Shown: positions 41,345 to 50,302, counted from the first letter of the stretch. The stretch: 64,000 bases of DNA from Phycisphaerae bacterium (GCA_012744475.1 JAAYBV010000031.1:1-64000), one strand, 5' to 3'. The notes: generated by a model from the sequence alone, not told the origin. Made by a program: numbers and translations.

Positions 41345-42922
41345 TCATGGGGACGAAGGCTCTCTGCCGTCCTTGAAGGCCAGCGCGCCGGTAGGACAGG
41401 CAGCAACGCATCGCTCGGCCGCCACACGCAATCCGTCCGCAAGCGTTCCGTCGAACGGGACCGCCACGCGGACGTCGAACCCGCGACCGACGAACGTCAG
41501 GCCCAACGCCTCGCCGGCCTCGGAAGCGATCTGGATGCAGATGCCGCAGTCGATGCACTTGCCCGGTTCGTAGATCACGTCGGGATGTTGTGTTCGCTGA
41601 ACGAAGAACCGCCGGTCCGCCTTGTACCGGTTCTGCCTGGCGCCGTAGGCCTGGGCATACTGCCTCAAGAGGCACGCATCGGGCTTGCGGCAATCACAGC
41701 GAAGGCAACGGAGCGATTCGGCGCGCGCCTCGTCCATGCTGAACGTGCTGGCGATGCCGAACGGCTTGGTCCGCGGCTCCAAACTGGCCGACTGTAAGAA
41801 GACCGGCATCTCTGATTCCGCCAGCTTGCCCATGCGGCTGTTAAACCGCTTCTCGGGACCGACCACCTCCTGCCCGGTGAGGTATTGGGCGATCGAGCGT
41901 GCCGCCTCCTTCCCGTCGGCGACCGCACGCACGGTCATTCTCCGCCGGCGAACCACATCGCCTCCGGCGAACACGCCCGGCAGGTCGGTCGCGTACGTGG
42001 CGCCGTCCACCCTGATCTTGTCGGCCGCAGCAAACTGGAGCGTTTCGGCGTCGCCTTCCTTCAGCTCGCCGACGGCAACGAAGACAGCATCGAACTGCTT
42101 GCGCACCTCCTCCATCGAGATGGCCTTGCCGACGCGGATACCGAGCCGGAATCGCACGCCGAGCTTCTCGATTTGCGCAATCTCCGCTTTGAGGATGTCG
42201 TGAGGCAGCTCGCTCTCGGATACACCGTACCGCAGCATCCCGCCCGGCTCATCGTGTTCATCCACCACCACACTTTCGAAACCCTCCTGCTGGAGATAAT
42301 ACGCCGCCGCCAGACCGGCTGGACCGGCGCCGATGATCGCCACGCGTTTGCCCTTGGGCGTAGCGCACTTCGGCGTATAAGGTCCGTCACTGCTGAGGTC
42401 GACGTCGGCCACGTGCCGCTTGAGCAGGCAGATCGAAACCGCCTGGTCGTGTTGCGCCCGCCGGCAGACGTTTTCGCAAGGCGCCGGGCAGATGCGTCCC
42501 AGCACCGCCGGCAGCGCGATGTCCTGTTTCACCGTCGCGATGGCGTCGGACAATCGACCGGCGGCGATCTGGCGAATCATCTGCGGGATGTCCATATGGG
42601 CCGGACAGCCCATCACGCAGGGCCCCACGCAGTCGCCCACGTGATCGCTGAGCAGCAGTTCCAGAGCCGATCTCCTGGCATCGAAGACCTCTTCGGACGT
42701 CGTGTCAACCTGCATTCCGTCGCGCACGGGCGTGCCGCACGCGGGCACCAGCCCGTTGCCGCCGGCCACCTTCACCACGCAGACCATGCAACTGGTCGTC
42801 GCCTCGTGGCCCCGAAGGTAACACATCGTGGGAATCTCGATATCGAGCTTGCGGGCGGCATCGAGAATCGTCGCGCCGGCGTCCACCTCCACATCACGAC
42901 CGTCTATCGTAATCCTGGGCAT
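41345..42922 (-). CDS. [2Fe-2S]/GltD-like FAD- and NAD(P)-binding oxidoreductase
   Basis: The 525-residue protein joins four redox parts. An N-terminal [2Fe-2S] domain has C34, C45, C48 and C62. A NuoG-like HxxxCx3C segment follows (HVGDCVGPCVMGC, 94-106). A GltD-type iron-sulfur segment has C145, C149, C153 and C165. A flavoprotein with FAD motif GAGPAGLAAA (198-207) comes next, and the C-terminus has further cluster-like Cys motifs (KCIDCGICIQIA, CVAACPTGAL). It resembles the NADPH/ferredoxin oxidoreductase subunits of electron-bifurcating enzymes. It is two bases after the NuoE-NuoF gene, so a complex between them is likely. No hydrogenase H-cluster is present. The start is the ATG at 42922. 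Confidence 0.8.
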   Translation of the reverse strand: MPRITIDGRDVEVDAGATILDAARKLDIEIPTMCYLRGHEATTSCMVCVVKVAGGNGLVPACGTPVRDGMQVDTTSEEVFDARRSALELLLSDHVGDCVGPCVMGCPAHMDIPQMIRQIAAGRLSDAIATVKQDIALPAVLGRICPAPCENVCRRAQHDQAVSICLLKRHVADVDLSSDGPYTPKCATPKGKRVAIIGAGPAGLAAAYYLQQEGFESVVVDEHDEPGGMLRYGVSESELPHDILKAEIAQIEKLGVRFRLGIRVGKAISMEEVRKQFDAVFVAVGELKEGDAETLQFAAADKIRVDGATYATDLPGVFAGGDVVRRRRMTVRAVADGKEAARSIAQYLTGQEVVGPEKRFNSRMGKLAESEMPVFLQSASLEPRTKPFGIASTFSMDEARAESLRCLRCDCRKPDACLLRQYAQAYGARQNRYKADRRFFVQRTQHPDVIYEPGKCIDCGICIQIASEAGEALGLTFVGRGFDVRVAVPFDGTLADGLRVAAERCVAACPTGALAFKDGREPSSP

Positions 42923-42924
42923 GG

Positions 42925-45276
42925 TTATTCGACTCGGACCGCGTCGGCCGGGCAGACGCTCTTGCAGGTCCCGCACCGAACGCATTTGTTGGGATCGATT
43001 TCGTGCTTCTCGTAAGGTTTCATCTCGATCGCGCCGGTCGGACAATGCTGGGCGCAGATCGTGCAGCCGATGCAGTCGTCGGTGATTGAGTACGTGATGA
43101 GGGCCTTGCACTTGCCGGCCGGACAACGCTTCTGGATGTGGGCCTCGTACTCCTCGCGGAAGTGCCGCAGCGTTGACAGCACCGGGTTGGGCGCCGTCTT
43201 GCCGAGACCGCAGAGGCTGCCCTTCTTGATCATCTCCGCCAGGTGCTGAAGCTCGTCCAGATCATCGGCTTTGCCCCGGCCGGCGCAGAGCCGGTCGAGG
43301 ATGTCGAGCATCCGCCGCGTGCCGATCCGACAGAAGGTGCACTTGCCGCACGACTGGTTCTGGGTGAATTGCAGGAAATACCGTGCGATGTCGACCATGC
43401 AGTCGGTCTCGTCCAGCACGACCAGGCCGCCCGAGCCCATCATCGCCCCGGCGGCGGTCAGCGATTCGTAGTCGACCGAGAGATTGTCCGAACCGACGGG
43501 AATGCATCCGCCCGAGGGACCGCCCACCTGAACCGCCTTGAACCTGAGGCCGCCGGCGACCCCGCCTCCGATCTCATCGACGATCTGGCGGATCGAGGTG
43601 CCCATCGGCACTTCGATCAGGCCGCCGCGTGCGACCTTGCCCGCCAATGCGAAGACCTTCGTGCCCTTGCTCTTGTCTGTGCCGATGGCGGCGTAGGCGT
43701 CGGCGCCGTTGCGCAGGATCCAGGACACCGCCGCATAGGTTTCGACGTTGTTGATCAGCGTGGGTCGGGACCACAGCCCCTTCACCGCCGGGTATGGCGG
43801 TCGCAGCTTGGGCATGCCGCGACGACCCTCGATGCTCGCCATCAGAGCAGTTTCTTCGCCGCAAACGAACGCGCCGGCGCCCGCGACGATCTTCAGGCGC
43901 AGCGAGAAGTCGCTGCCCACGATATTGTCGCCGAGGAAACCACGCTCGACGCACTTTTCGATCGCCTCGCTGACCCGCTTGATCGCCAGCGGGTACTCCG
44001 CACGAATGTAGAGGAATCCTTCCTTCGCGCCGACGCAGCGGGCCGCAATGACCATTCCTTCGAGAATCCGATACGGATACGACTCCATCAGCATCCGGTC
44101 CATGAACGCGCCCGGGTCGCCTTCATCGCCGTTGCAGACGACGTACTTGACCTCCGCCTCCTGCGCGCGGACCGCTGACCACTTCAGGTGCGTCGGGAAG
44201 CCAGCGCCGCCCCGCCCCCGCAGGCCGCTTCTTTCGATCTGGGCAATCACATCCTCCGGCCCGAACTCGCGAAGGCTCTTCTGGAGCGCCTGGAATCCGC
44301 CGTGGGCCAGGTATTCGTCGAGATCGGTCGGGTCGATGTGCCCGCAGTGCTCGGTGGCGATGTGAATCTGATGGCCCAGGAAATCCGACACCGCCCGGTC
44401 GCGAACGTGGATCGAGTAGCGTGTCACCGGTTCGGAGTTCTCGTCGGTCAGCAGACGGTCGAGCACCCCGGAGACTTTCGTCCGCACCTTCCGGACGGGA
44501 CCCCGCGCGCCGAAGTGCCTCAGGACGATGGCCTTGGCGTCCTCGGGCTGGACCCTCGCGTAGAGAGACGACTCCCCGCTCGGCAGGACCACCTCCAATA
44601 GAGGCGTCTGGTGGCACATGCCCACGCAACCGACGCGTTTGACGGGCACCTTGACGCCCGTCTCGGCCAGGGCCTTGTCGAGCGCCTCGTTGAGTCGTCC
44701 GCTGCCGCGCGCAACGCAACAGGAACCGAGCCCGACGCGCAGCTCGCCGACGGCGCCGGCCTTCCACTTGCGCCGGCGCTTCCTGGGGTGAGCAGCCTTG
44801 GCTTCGGTGTGTTTGAGAAAGTCACTCAGCACCTTGGGGACCGTCTCGCGCGTCAGGTGGCCATACGTCACGTCGTCGATCTGCACCGCCGGAGCCAGCG
44901 TACAACAGCCCAGGCACGCGATCTTTTCGACGGTGAACAGCTTCTGCGCATCGGTGTCTTCACCGTCGGGAATGCTGAGATAGCGAAGAAACTCGTCGTA
45001 CACCTGGTCGGCGCCCTTGACGTGACAGGCGGTGCCCACGCACACGTGAATGATGTGCCGGCCCGCCGGCCGGTGGCGGAACTGGTCGTAGAAGGTCGAG
45101 ACGCCGGTGATTGTCGCCGGCGCGATCTCCGTCAGTTCGCAGACCCGCTGGAGCGCCTCGGTGGGGAGATAGCCGTAGTGCGTCTGAAGGGCCTGGAGAA
45201 TCTCCAGCACCTTCTCGGCGCCCGTGCCGACGCGATCGACGGTTTGATCGACAAATTTCAGATCCAGTTCTTCCAT
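42925..45276 (-). CDS. NuoE-NuoF fusion protein (NADH:acceptor oxidoreductase)
   Basis: The 783-residue protein has a complete NuoE domain, a second thioredoxin-like [2Fe-2S] domain, and NuoF. NuoE cluster Cys are C79, C84, C121 and C125. The second domain has C186, C187, C217 and C221. NuoF begins near residue 330, with GLRGRGGAGFPT at 351-362 and CNGDEGDPGAF at 381-391 (NADH/FMN). The [4Fe-4S] site is CGKCTFC at 643-649 with C689. The C-terminus holds a two-cluster ferredoxin (DDCIGCTICAQHCP, NKCVRCGTCKSVCP). NuoE and NuoF are normally separate, and a ferredoxin tail is found in HydB/HndC-type bifurcating enzymes. The start ATG 45276 is set by family length. No hydrogenase large subunit is present. 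Confidence 0.88.
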   Translation of the reverse strand: MEELDLKFVDQTVDRVGTGAEKVLEILQALQTHYGYLPTEALQRVCELTEIAPATITGVSTFYDQFRHRPAGRHIIHVCVGTACHVKGADQVYDEFLRYLSIPDGEDTDAQKLFTVEKIACLGCCTLAPAVQIDDVTYGHLTRETVPKVLSDFLKHTEAKAAHPRKRRRKWKAGAVGELRVGLGSCCVARGSGRLNEALDKALAETGVKVPVKRVGCVGMCHQTPLLEVVLPSGESSLYARVQPEDAKAIVLRHFGARGPVRKVRTKVSGVLDRLLTDENSEPVTRYSIHVRDRAVSDFLGHQIHIATEHCGHIDPTDLDEYLAHGGFQALQKSLREFGPEDVIAQIERSGLRGRGGAGFPTHLKWSAVRAQEAEVKYVVCNGDEGDPGAFMDRMLMESYPYRILEGMVIAARCVGAKEGFLYIRAEYPLAIKRVSEAIEKCVERGFLGDNIVGSDFSLRLKIVAGAGAFVCGEETALMASIEGRRGMPKLRPPYPAVKGLWSRPTLINNVETYAAVSWILRNGADAYAAIGTDKSKGTKVFALAGKVARGGLIEVPMGTSIRQIVDEIGGGVAGGLRFKAVQVGGPSGGCIPVGSDNLSVDYESLTAAGAMMGSGGLVVLDETDCMVDIARYFLQFTQNQSCGKCTFCRIGTRRMLDILDRLCAGRGKADDLDELQHLAEMIKKGSLCGLGKTAPNPVLSTLRHFREEYEAHIQKRCPAGKCKALITYSITDDCIGCTICAQHCPTGAIEMKPYEKHEIDPNKCVRCGTCKSVCPADAVRVE

Positions 45277-45286
45277 AGTAGCTCGA

Positions 45287-47074
45287 TCAGTCTGCTTTTC
45301 CGACGGCGGTCGGTCCGCCGATGCACCACAGATTCTCCAGGCTGCGAATATAGATGCGCCCGTCCACAAAGGCCGGCGACGCGTGGCATTTCTCACCCAA
45401 CTCGCATTTCGCCAGCTCCTTGTATTCGGGACCCACCTGACCGATGTGCATGACTCCCTCGGCGTCGAGGAGATAGATCTTGTCGCCCACGATGCTCGGC
45501 GAGGCCACAAAGTCGGTCCGCAGGTCGTGATCGAAGACCTTCTTGCCGTCGGCAACGCTGCAGCAGATCAGCAGCCCCTGGCCCTCGAGAAGGTACACGT
45601 ACTGGTCATTGCCGACCGGGCTGCAAATGTCCGGGCCGCCTTCGTCCATGGTCCAGGCGACGTGGGTCTCGGTGACGTTGCCCTGTCCCGTGGGCTTGAT
45701 CGCGATCAGGTGACTGTACGGCTCGATCGCCAGCACCAGGCCACCCGCGTAGATCGGCGAGGGCGCCACGTCGCCGCCGGCACACTCGGCCCGCCATATC
45801 TCGGCGCCGTCGGCCGGGTTGTTGGCCAGCAACCAGGGATCGGTCAGAGTGATCAGTTGCGACTTGCCTTCGACCTCCACCACGATCGGCGAGGTCCACG
45901 AGTTCGGTACTTCCCGCTTGGCTTCCCACACGATCCGGCCCGAAGCGCCGTCCAGCGCATAAAGGCGGGACTTGTCCTCGCTGCCGTCGCCCTGATCGTA
46001 CTGGACGATTACGCGATCCTCGTACGTCTCCAGCGAGGACGCGTAGCCATAGGCGCTGTCCGGCACGCCCAGGCTCTTGTACCAGAGCCGGCGGCCGCCA
46101 AAGTCGAAGGCAGCGATGTCACCGGTCACGAAGATCGCATAGACCCGCCTGCCGTCGGTGGCCATGGTCGAAGCGGAGCGGCCGGTGTCCTCCATGGGAT
46201 TGAGTTCGGCCGCAGCAACCGCCGGAGAGATCGGGACATCGCCCGTCCAGAGCAGCCGGCCCGAAACGGCATCGTAGCAGTAGACCTCCTGCTTGGTCTC
46301 CGTCGCGCCGCTGAGAAAGATGCGGTCGTTCCACACGACAGGCGAGTTGTTTCCAGCCAGCGGCACCGGAGACTTCCACGCGATGCCCTTGCCGGTCTTG
46401 CCGTCCCACTCGGTGGGGATGTTGGTGAACAGGCTCACGCCACCCCCGCCCGGACCGCGGAAGCGGTGCCACTGCACGCGCTTCTCTTCCATCGACGCAT
46501 AGGAAGGCCCCGTTTCGTTGGGCTCCACGGCCGCGACAGGAGAAGGCTCCGTTCCGCTGGCGACGACGAAAGCCAGGGGCGCCTCGTTTATCACAAGCAG
46601 CGCGACGATGCCCCCCAGGATGACCAAGCCGGCGGTCACCGTCCAGCGGGCACCGCGGGCCTCGCGAATCTGCTCGACACCGACGTCCGGAGCATGCTCG
46701 GGTCTCGGGAGCCGCTTGTTCAGAACGCGCGCCAGCTTGCCGGCGACAAAGAACACGACGATACTCGCCAGAAGGGCATGGCCGGTTTTGTGCGCGAAAT
46801 CCAGCCGCCAGATTCGGTTGCGTCGAATCCGAAGGTCCAACTGACGAATCTCCGACAACTTCTCGTCCGTCGCCTCGCCTTCGCGAAGCGCCGCCTTCAT
46901 CGCGGCCAAGTGGTTCTCTCGCCGCGGCCCGATCACGCTGGTGCCGATGAAGTTGGCGACGAGCAGCACCAAGAAGACCACCGAGAACACGCCGGCGACC
47001 TTGGCCGTCGTGCGAGCGGTCCGGTATCCAAGGGCCGGCTCGTTGGCAGGAATCTGCGGCGGCGCGCCCGTCAT
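45287..47074 (-). CDS. Membrane-anchored PQQ-like beta-propeller protein
   Basis: The 595-residue protein has two N-terminal membrane segments (about 25-45 and 100-120, including TGHALLASIVVFFVAGKLA), a third at about 145-165, and then a periplasmic beta-propeller (WHRFRGPGGGGVSLFTN, VYCYDAVSGRLLWTGDVP). The ATG at 47074 shares its A with the stop of the NapH-like gene (TGATG) and has GGGGAGG upstream. It may dock soluble redox proteins at the membrane in the operon. Its link to electron transfer is inferred from its position between a polyferredoxin and NuoE-NuoF. Confidence 0.8.
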   Translation of the reverse strand: MTGAPPQIPANEPALGYRTARTTAKVAGVFSVVFLVLLVANFIGTSVIGPRRENHLAAMKAALREGEATDEKLSEIRQLDLRIRRNRIWRLDFAHKTGHALLASIVVFFVAGKLARVLNKRLPRPEHAPDVGVEQIREARGARWTVTAGLVILGGIVALLVINEAPLAFVVASGTEPSPVAAVEPNETGPSYASMEEKRVQWHRFRGPGGGGVSLFTNIPTEWDGKTGKGIAWKSPVPLAGNNSPVVWNDRIFLSGATETKQEVYCYDAVSGRLLWTGDVPISPAVAAAELNPMEDTGRSASTMATDGRRVYAIFVTGDIAAFDFGGRRLWYKSLGVPDSAYGYASSLETYEDRVIVQYDQGDGSEDKSRLYALDGASGRIVWEAKREVPNSWTSPIVVEVEGKSQLITLTDPWLLANNPADGAEIWRAECAGGDVAPSPIYAGGLVLAIEPYSHLIAIKPTGQGNVTETHVAWTMDEGGPDICSPVGNDQYVYLLEGQGLLICCSVADGKKVFDHDLRTDFVASPSIVGDKIYLLDAEGVMHIGQVGPEYKELAKCELGEKCHASPAFVDGRIYIRSLENLWCIGGPTAVGKAD

Positions 47075-48375
47075 CAGGACCTCCCCAACCTCTCTTTGCG
47101 GTTCTTCCATCGCTCATGCTCTTTGGGGCAGTATTCGTAGCATCGACCGCAGGCCAGACAGCTTGCGCGGTCCGCCTCGTAGTCGGTGCGTCGTCGCTTG
47201 ACCGAAAGCGAAAGCAGCTTGCCTCCGATCACCAGCCCGACGAAAGCGCCGAACAGGACGCCTCCAATGCCGAATCGGTCGCGAAGCAGCGTCGCCTCGC
47301 TGTACAGCTCTGGGCTCGGCCTTCCCGTCGCACGGAAGGCGTCGCTGGCGTCCGTGGTGCCCTCGACCTGTGCATTCTCCTCCAGGTAGATGCGCTGAGC
47401 CAGACGGACCTGCGGATGAATCTGCGCCAGCCAGCCGCGCAACTCGTATCCAGCCCAACCGCCGGCGCCGATCAAGACGGGCAGCAGCACGAGGAAGAAG
47501 GCCAATCGCGCTTTGGCGACCCTGTATTCTTTCGCCGGCCACGGCTCGGTCGGCTTGCGGATCGCGCCGAAAGGACAGGCGTCTTCACAGAGCCGGCATT
47601 GGATGCAGTCGGTCGGCGTGATCGTAACACGCCAGCGGGACAGGCGCGACAGTTGCCGCAGAATCACACCGTACGGACAGAGGAAGCGGCAGTACGGCCG
47701 GCCCACGAACACCCCGATCAGCAGCAGGCACCCACCGAGAACGAGGATGTTCCAGTTGCCCCCGAACCGGAAGAAACCGACGAACGGATCGTAACGACAG
47801 ATGATGAACATCGCCCCCATGGCGGCAAAGAGCACGCCGGCGCCCAGATAGAGGTACGCAATCAGACGAAGCCCGCTCTCCAGCCATCGCGGCACGCGGA
47901 CGGGATGGATCAACACGGCGTCCTGAATCGCTCCAAGCGGGCAGACCGCCCCGCAGAAGACTCGCCCGAAGAACAGCGTGAACACCAGGGGCAACGCGAA
48001 GAACATCAGCACCGCGATGGGAACCGCATAGGTCGAGTCAAACGCCGTGAGGGTCACGTTCTGAACGGCGCCGACGGAACAGACGCATCCCTTGCGGAAG
48101 AACCCGAAATACACCAGACTGAAGAGCATCAGCGCGAAGATCCACCTGCGGCTGCGCTTTCGCAAGATCAGATACGTCGCCAGGAACAGGGTAACGATCA
48201 GAACGCCGGCATCGATGTACTCCCAGAAGCCCTGCGGCGGGTTCGGCACCGTCGTTGTGGGCCGGACATAGTCCGTTTCGAACTGGGGCGGAGGAAACCG
48301 CTCCAATCCGAACGCCGCCGCGCCCGTCGCAAGCAGAACCGCAAATAAGATGAGGGTATGGCTCGAACGTGTCAT
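47074..48375 (-). CDS. NapH/NosR-type membrane polyferredoxin
   Basis: The 433-residue protein has about six membrane segments and several [4Fe-4S] motifs: CGAVCPLGAIQDAV, CRFLCPYGVI, CIQCRLCEDACPFGAI and CLACGRCYEYCPKEH. NapH and NosR-type proteins take electrons from quinol or periplasmic donors across the membrane. The N-terminus has VYFGFFRKGCVCSVGAVQNV. The gene overlaps its neighbours on both sides with TGATG junctions, at 48375 with the ferredoxin gene and at 47074 with the propeller gene. No NapA, NosZ or related catalytic subunit is present, so the partner enzyme is unknown. Confidence 0.85.
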   Translation of the reverse strand: MTRSSHTLILFAVLLATGAAAFGLERFPPPQFETDYVRPTTTVPNPPQGFWEYIDAGVLIVTLFLATYLILRKRSRRWIFALMLFSLVYFGFFRKGCVCSVGAVQNVTLTAFDSTYAVPIAVLMFFALPLVFTLFFGRVFCGAVCPLGAIQDAVLIHPVRVPRWLESGLRLIAYLYLGAGVLFAAMGAMFIICRYDPFVGFFRFGGNWNILVLGGCLLLIGVFVGRPYCRFLCPYGVILRQLSRLSRWRVTITPTDCIQCRLCEDACPFGAIRKPTEPWPAKEYRVAKARLAFFLVLLPVLIGAGGWAGYELRGWLAQIHPQVRLAQRIYLEENAQVEGTTDASDAFRATGRPSPELYSEATLLRDRFGIGGVLFGAFVGLVIGGKLLSLSVKRRRTDYEADRASCLACGRCYEYCPKEHERWKNRKERLGRS

Positions 48376-48941
48376 CAGGCGTGATCCACACTCTTGAGCA
48401 GATAGGGATGGTCGGCCGGAGCACGCCGGAACGCCTGCGACGGGCAGGCCGCCGCGATCGCACACTGGTTGCAGTTCACGCACAAGTCATGACGCACCTG
48501 CAGGAACAGCGAGCCGTTGCCGAACGCGTTGCATCCCTTGACGCACTTGCCGCATCCGTTGCACAACGGTTCGTCGATTGTGTATTCGTAGTATGGATCT
48601 TCGACGTACTTGCGCCGGATGGCGCCGGTGGGACACATCTGATTCTCGGCGCCTTCGTTGATCTGGTACGGCTCCGGATCGAAGAACCCGAAGCAGATCT
48701 TGCAGTAGCCGCAGATCGCGTGCACGTGCGTGCACTTGACCGCCGACTCTTCGAGCACGCAGTAGGTCGCGCAGTTCCCGCAGGCAATGCACTTGTATGG
48801 ATCGATCTGCCAGACCCAGTCGGTCCTCTGGCTCTTGTGAGCAGCGTAACCCGCCACGCCGCCGATTCCGGCCAGGCAGGCCCCCCACAGGCCGTCGCGC
48901 AGGAAGCGACGGCGCGTGACATCGTCATTTCGCTGGACCAT
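48375..48941 (-). CDS. Tat-exported ferredoxin with several [4Fe-4S] clusters
   Basis: The 188-residue protein has a Tat signal (TRRRFLRDGLWGACLAG) and multiple Cys clusters: YKCIACGNCATYC, VHAICGYCKICFG, PLCNGCGKCVKGCN and DLCVNCNQCAIAAACP. This pattern resembles NrfC- or DmsB-like ferredoxins. It sits next to a NapH-like protein, which often exchanges electrons with such periplasmic ferredoxins. I used ATG 48941 with GAGGTGA; an ATG at 48971 is also in frame. Confidence 0.85.
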   Translation of the reverse strand: MVQRNDDVTRRRFLRDGLWGACLAGIGGVAGYAAHKSQRTDWVWQIDPYKCIACGNCATYCVLEESAVKCTHVHAICGYCKICFGFFDPEPYQINEGAENQMCPTGAIRRKYVEDPYYEYTIDEPLCNGCGKCVKGCNAFGNGSLFLQVRHDLCVNCNQCAIAAACPSQAFRRAPADHPYLLKSVDHA

Positions 48942-49173
48942 GCTCACCTCGTTCCAGAGATCGTTTCGCATTCAACGCCGCAGGAAGGTTGCAGCCGTGG
49001 TAAGCCGCACATCCGAGGCACAACCCCTCGTTAATGCACCGGCCCTCTCGGATCAGGCGGCGCCTCTTGGCGACGGCCAGGGCCCCTGCTGCCGCCAGAC
49101 CGCCCAGCGCTCCGTAGCGCAGCGCGCCGGCAAAGAACTCGCGTCTGCTCTGTGTTGGTGACAAGCGGCTCAC
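48925..49173 (-). CDS. Small Tat-exported Cys-containing protein
   Basis: The 82-residue protein has a Tat motif SRREFFAGALRYGALGGLAA and, after the signal, four Cys in CINEGLCLGCAAYHGCNLP. Four cysteines would be enough for a single cluster or two disulfides. It is unrecognised. It overlaps both neighbours, by 17 bases downstream with the ferredoxin gene and by four upstream with the NHL gene, so it is translated as part of the operon. Confidence 0.7.
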   Translation of the reverse strand: MSRLSPTQSRREFFAGALRYGALGGLAAAGALAVAKRRRLIREGRCINEGLCLGCAAYHGCNLPAALNAKRSLERGEHGPAK

Positions 49174-50219
49174 TCGGATCGACCTTTCTGGTTCTCCACG
49201 AAGACTCGGACCTTATTCTCTATCGTGTCGAGCACGAAGATCCGACCGGCAGCGTCGACCGCAACGTCGAACCCGCTGGCCTCGGCATCCTCGGCGTTCT
49301 CGAAAACGCGAGCGGCGCCTCCCTCGACCAATTGATCCGGACCGGCGACGACGCTCTGAAACGTCCCATCAGCATCGTAGATCTTCACGCGAATCAGACC
49401 TTTCTCGGCGGTCACGTACCGGCCATCGGGCAACATGGCGATGTTGACCGGATTGCAGCAGCCGCAGAAACCATGGATACGAATGCTGTTTTCGCCCCAG
49501 GCGAACTCGAGGTCGCCATCGAAAGTGTACGCTTCGACGCGTGTGCGTCCGGGACTGACGACGCGAAGCAGTCCATCCGGCGCCAGGGCAAGATCGAAGT
49601 ACGGGCTCGGCACAAGAAAGCCCGGGATGTCGCGCGTGGGGTCCTTCTCGCCGATGCGGTTGATCGCTTTTCCCGTCTTGTCATACCGCTGCACCACGGC
49701 GTTTCCGGCATCGGCGACAAACACGCTGTCTCCGGCCACGAGGATGCTCGACAGAAACGACCGGTCGCCCAGCGGCTCCCAGGCCGCAAGGCGCTCGCCC
49801 GCCGCATCGAAGACCTCGACGCGATTCCTCAACCCAACGTAAATCCGACCCTCCGACGAGACGGCTACGCATCGAGGCTCTCCCGAGACCGCGATCACGC
49901 GTTCCAGCGTGCCTTCGGCACTCAGCACGTGCACGGCCTTGTCGCCGGCGATATACAACCGCCCCTCGCCATCGAGCGTCAAGGCGCGCGACCTCGCGAA
50001 ACCAGTCGCGATGGCCGGCTCGACTTCGTGGCAGGCGATCAGGTTCGGATCGAAACGCGCCATCTTCACAGCGTCCAGCTCATACGCGTCGCTCAGACCG
50101 CTGCCGCCGCGCCCGGTCGAATCGACCAGGAGCAGCGCGCCGATTGCGACCAGCACCGCCGTGCCGATCAGCGCGCCGATGACGACGCCGGAATCCGTCT
50201 TGCCTTGCGGCTGATTCAT
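49170..50219 (-). CDS. Membrane-anchored NHL-type beta-propeller with CGCC motif
   Basis: The 349-residue protein has an N-terminal membrane anchor (about residues 11-32) and six blade-like repeats (SRALTLDGEGRLYIAGDKAV, SILVAGDSVFVADAGNAVVQ and YVTAEKGLIRVKIYDADG). An unusual HGFCGCCNPVNIAML segment lies near residue 250 and has CGCC, which might bind a metal or cluster. It starts the redox operon. AGAGG upstream of ATG 50219 and the ATGA overlap with the next gene support co-translation. The role is unknown. Confidence 0.78.
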   Translation of the reverse strand: MNQPQGKTDSGVVIGALIGTAVLVAIGALLLVDSTGRGGSGLSDAYELDAVKMARFDPNLIACHEVEPAIATGFARSRALTLDGEGRLYIAGDKAVHVLSAEGTLERVIAVSGEPRCVAVSSEGRIYVGLRNRVEVFDAAGERLAAWEPLGDRSFLSSILVAGDSVFVADAGNAVVQRYDKTGKAINRIGEKDPTRDIPGFLVPSPYFDLALAPDGLLRVVSPGRTRVEAYTFDGDLEFAWGENSIRIHGFCGCCNPVNIAMLPDGRYVTAEKGLIRVKIYDADGTFQSVVAGPDQLVEGGAARVFENAEDAEASGFDVAVDAAGRIFVLDTIENKVRVFVENQKGRSE

Positions 50220-50302
50220 CGTGCCTCTCGTATCCTTGTCTATCCGTCGTCGCAAACGTCGGGATTGTAACAGAGCTACGCCCGCCGTTCAACGCCGCCG
50301 CT

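Noticed and set aside
41345-45276. [FeFe] or [NiFe] hydrogenase as part of the NuoEF cluster
   Set aside because: No H-cluster motifs (TSCCP, PCxxKKxE type) or NiFe large-subunit CxxC pairs are present in any gene of the operon.
45276-45555. N-terminal extension of the NuoE-NuoF gene upstream to 45555
   Set aside because: The added 93 residues are Arg/Ser/Trp-rich and overlap the end of the propeller gene in another frame; NuoE homologues begin near MEELDLKF.
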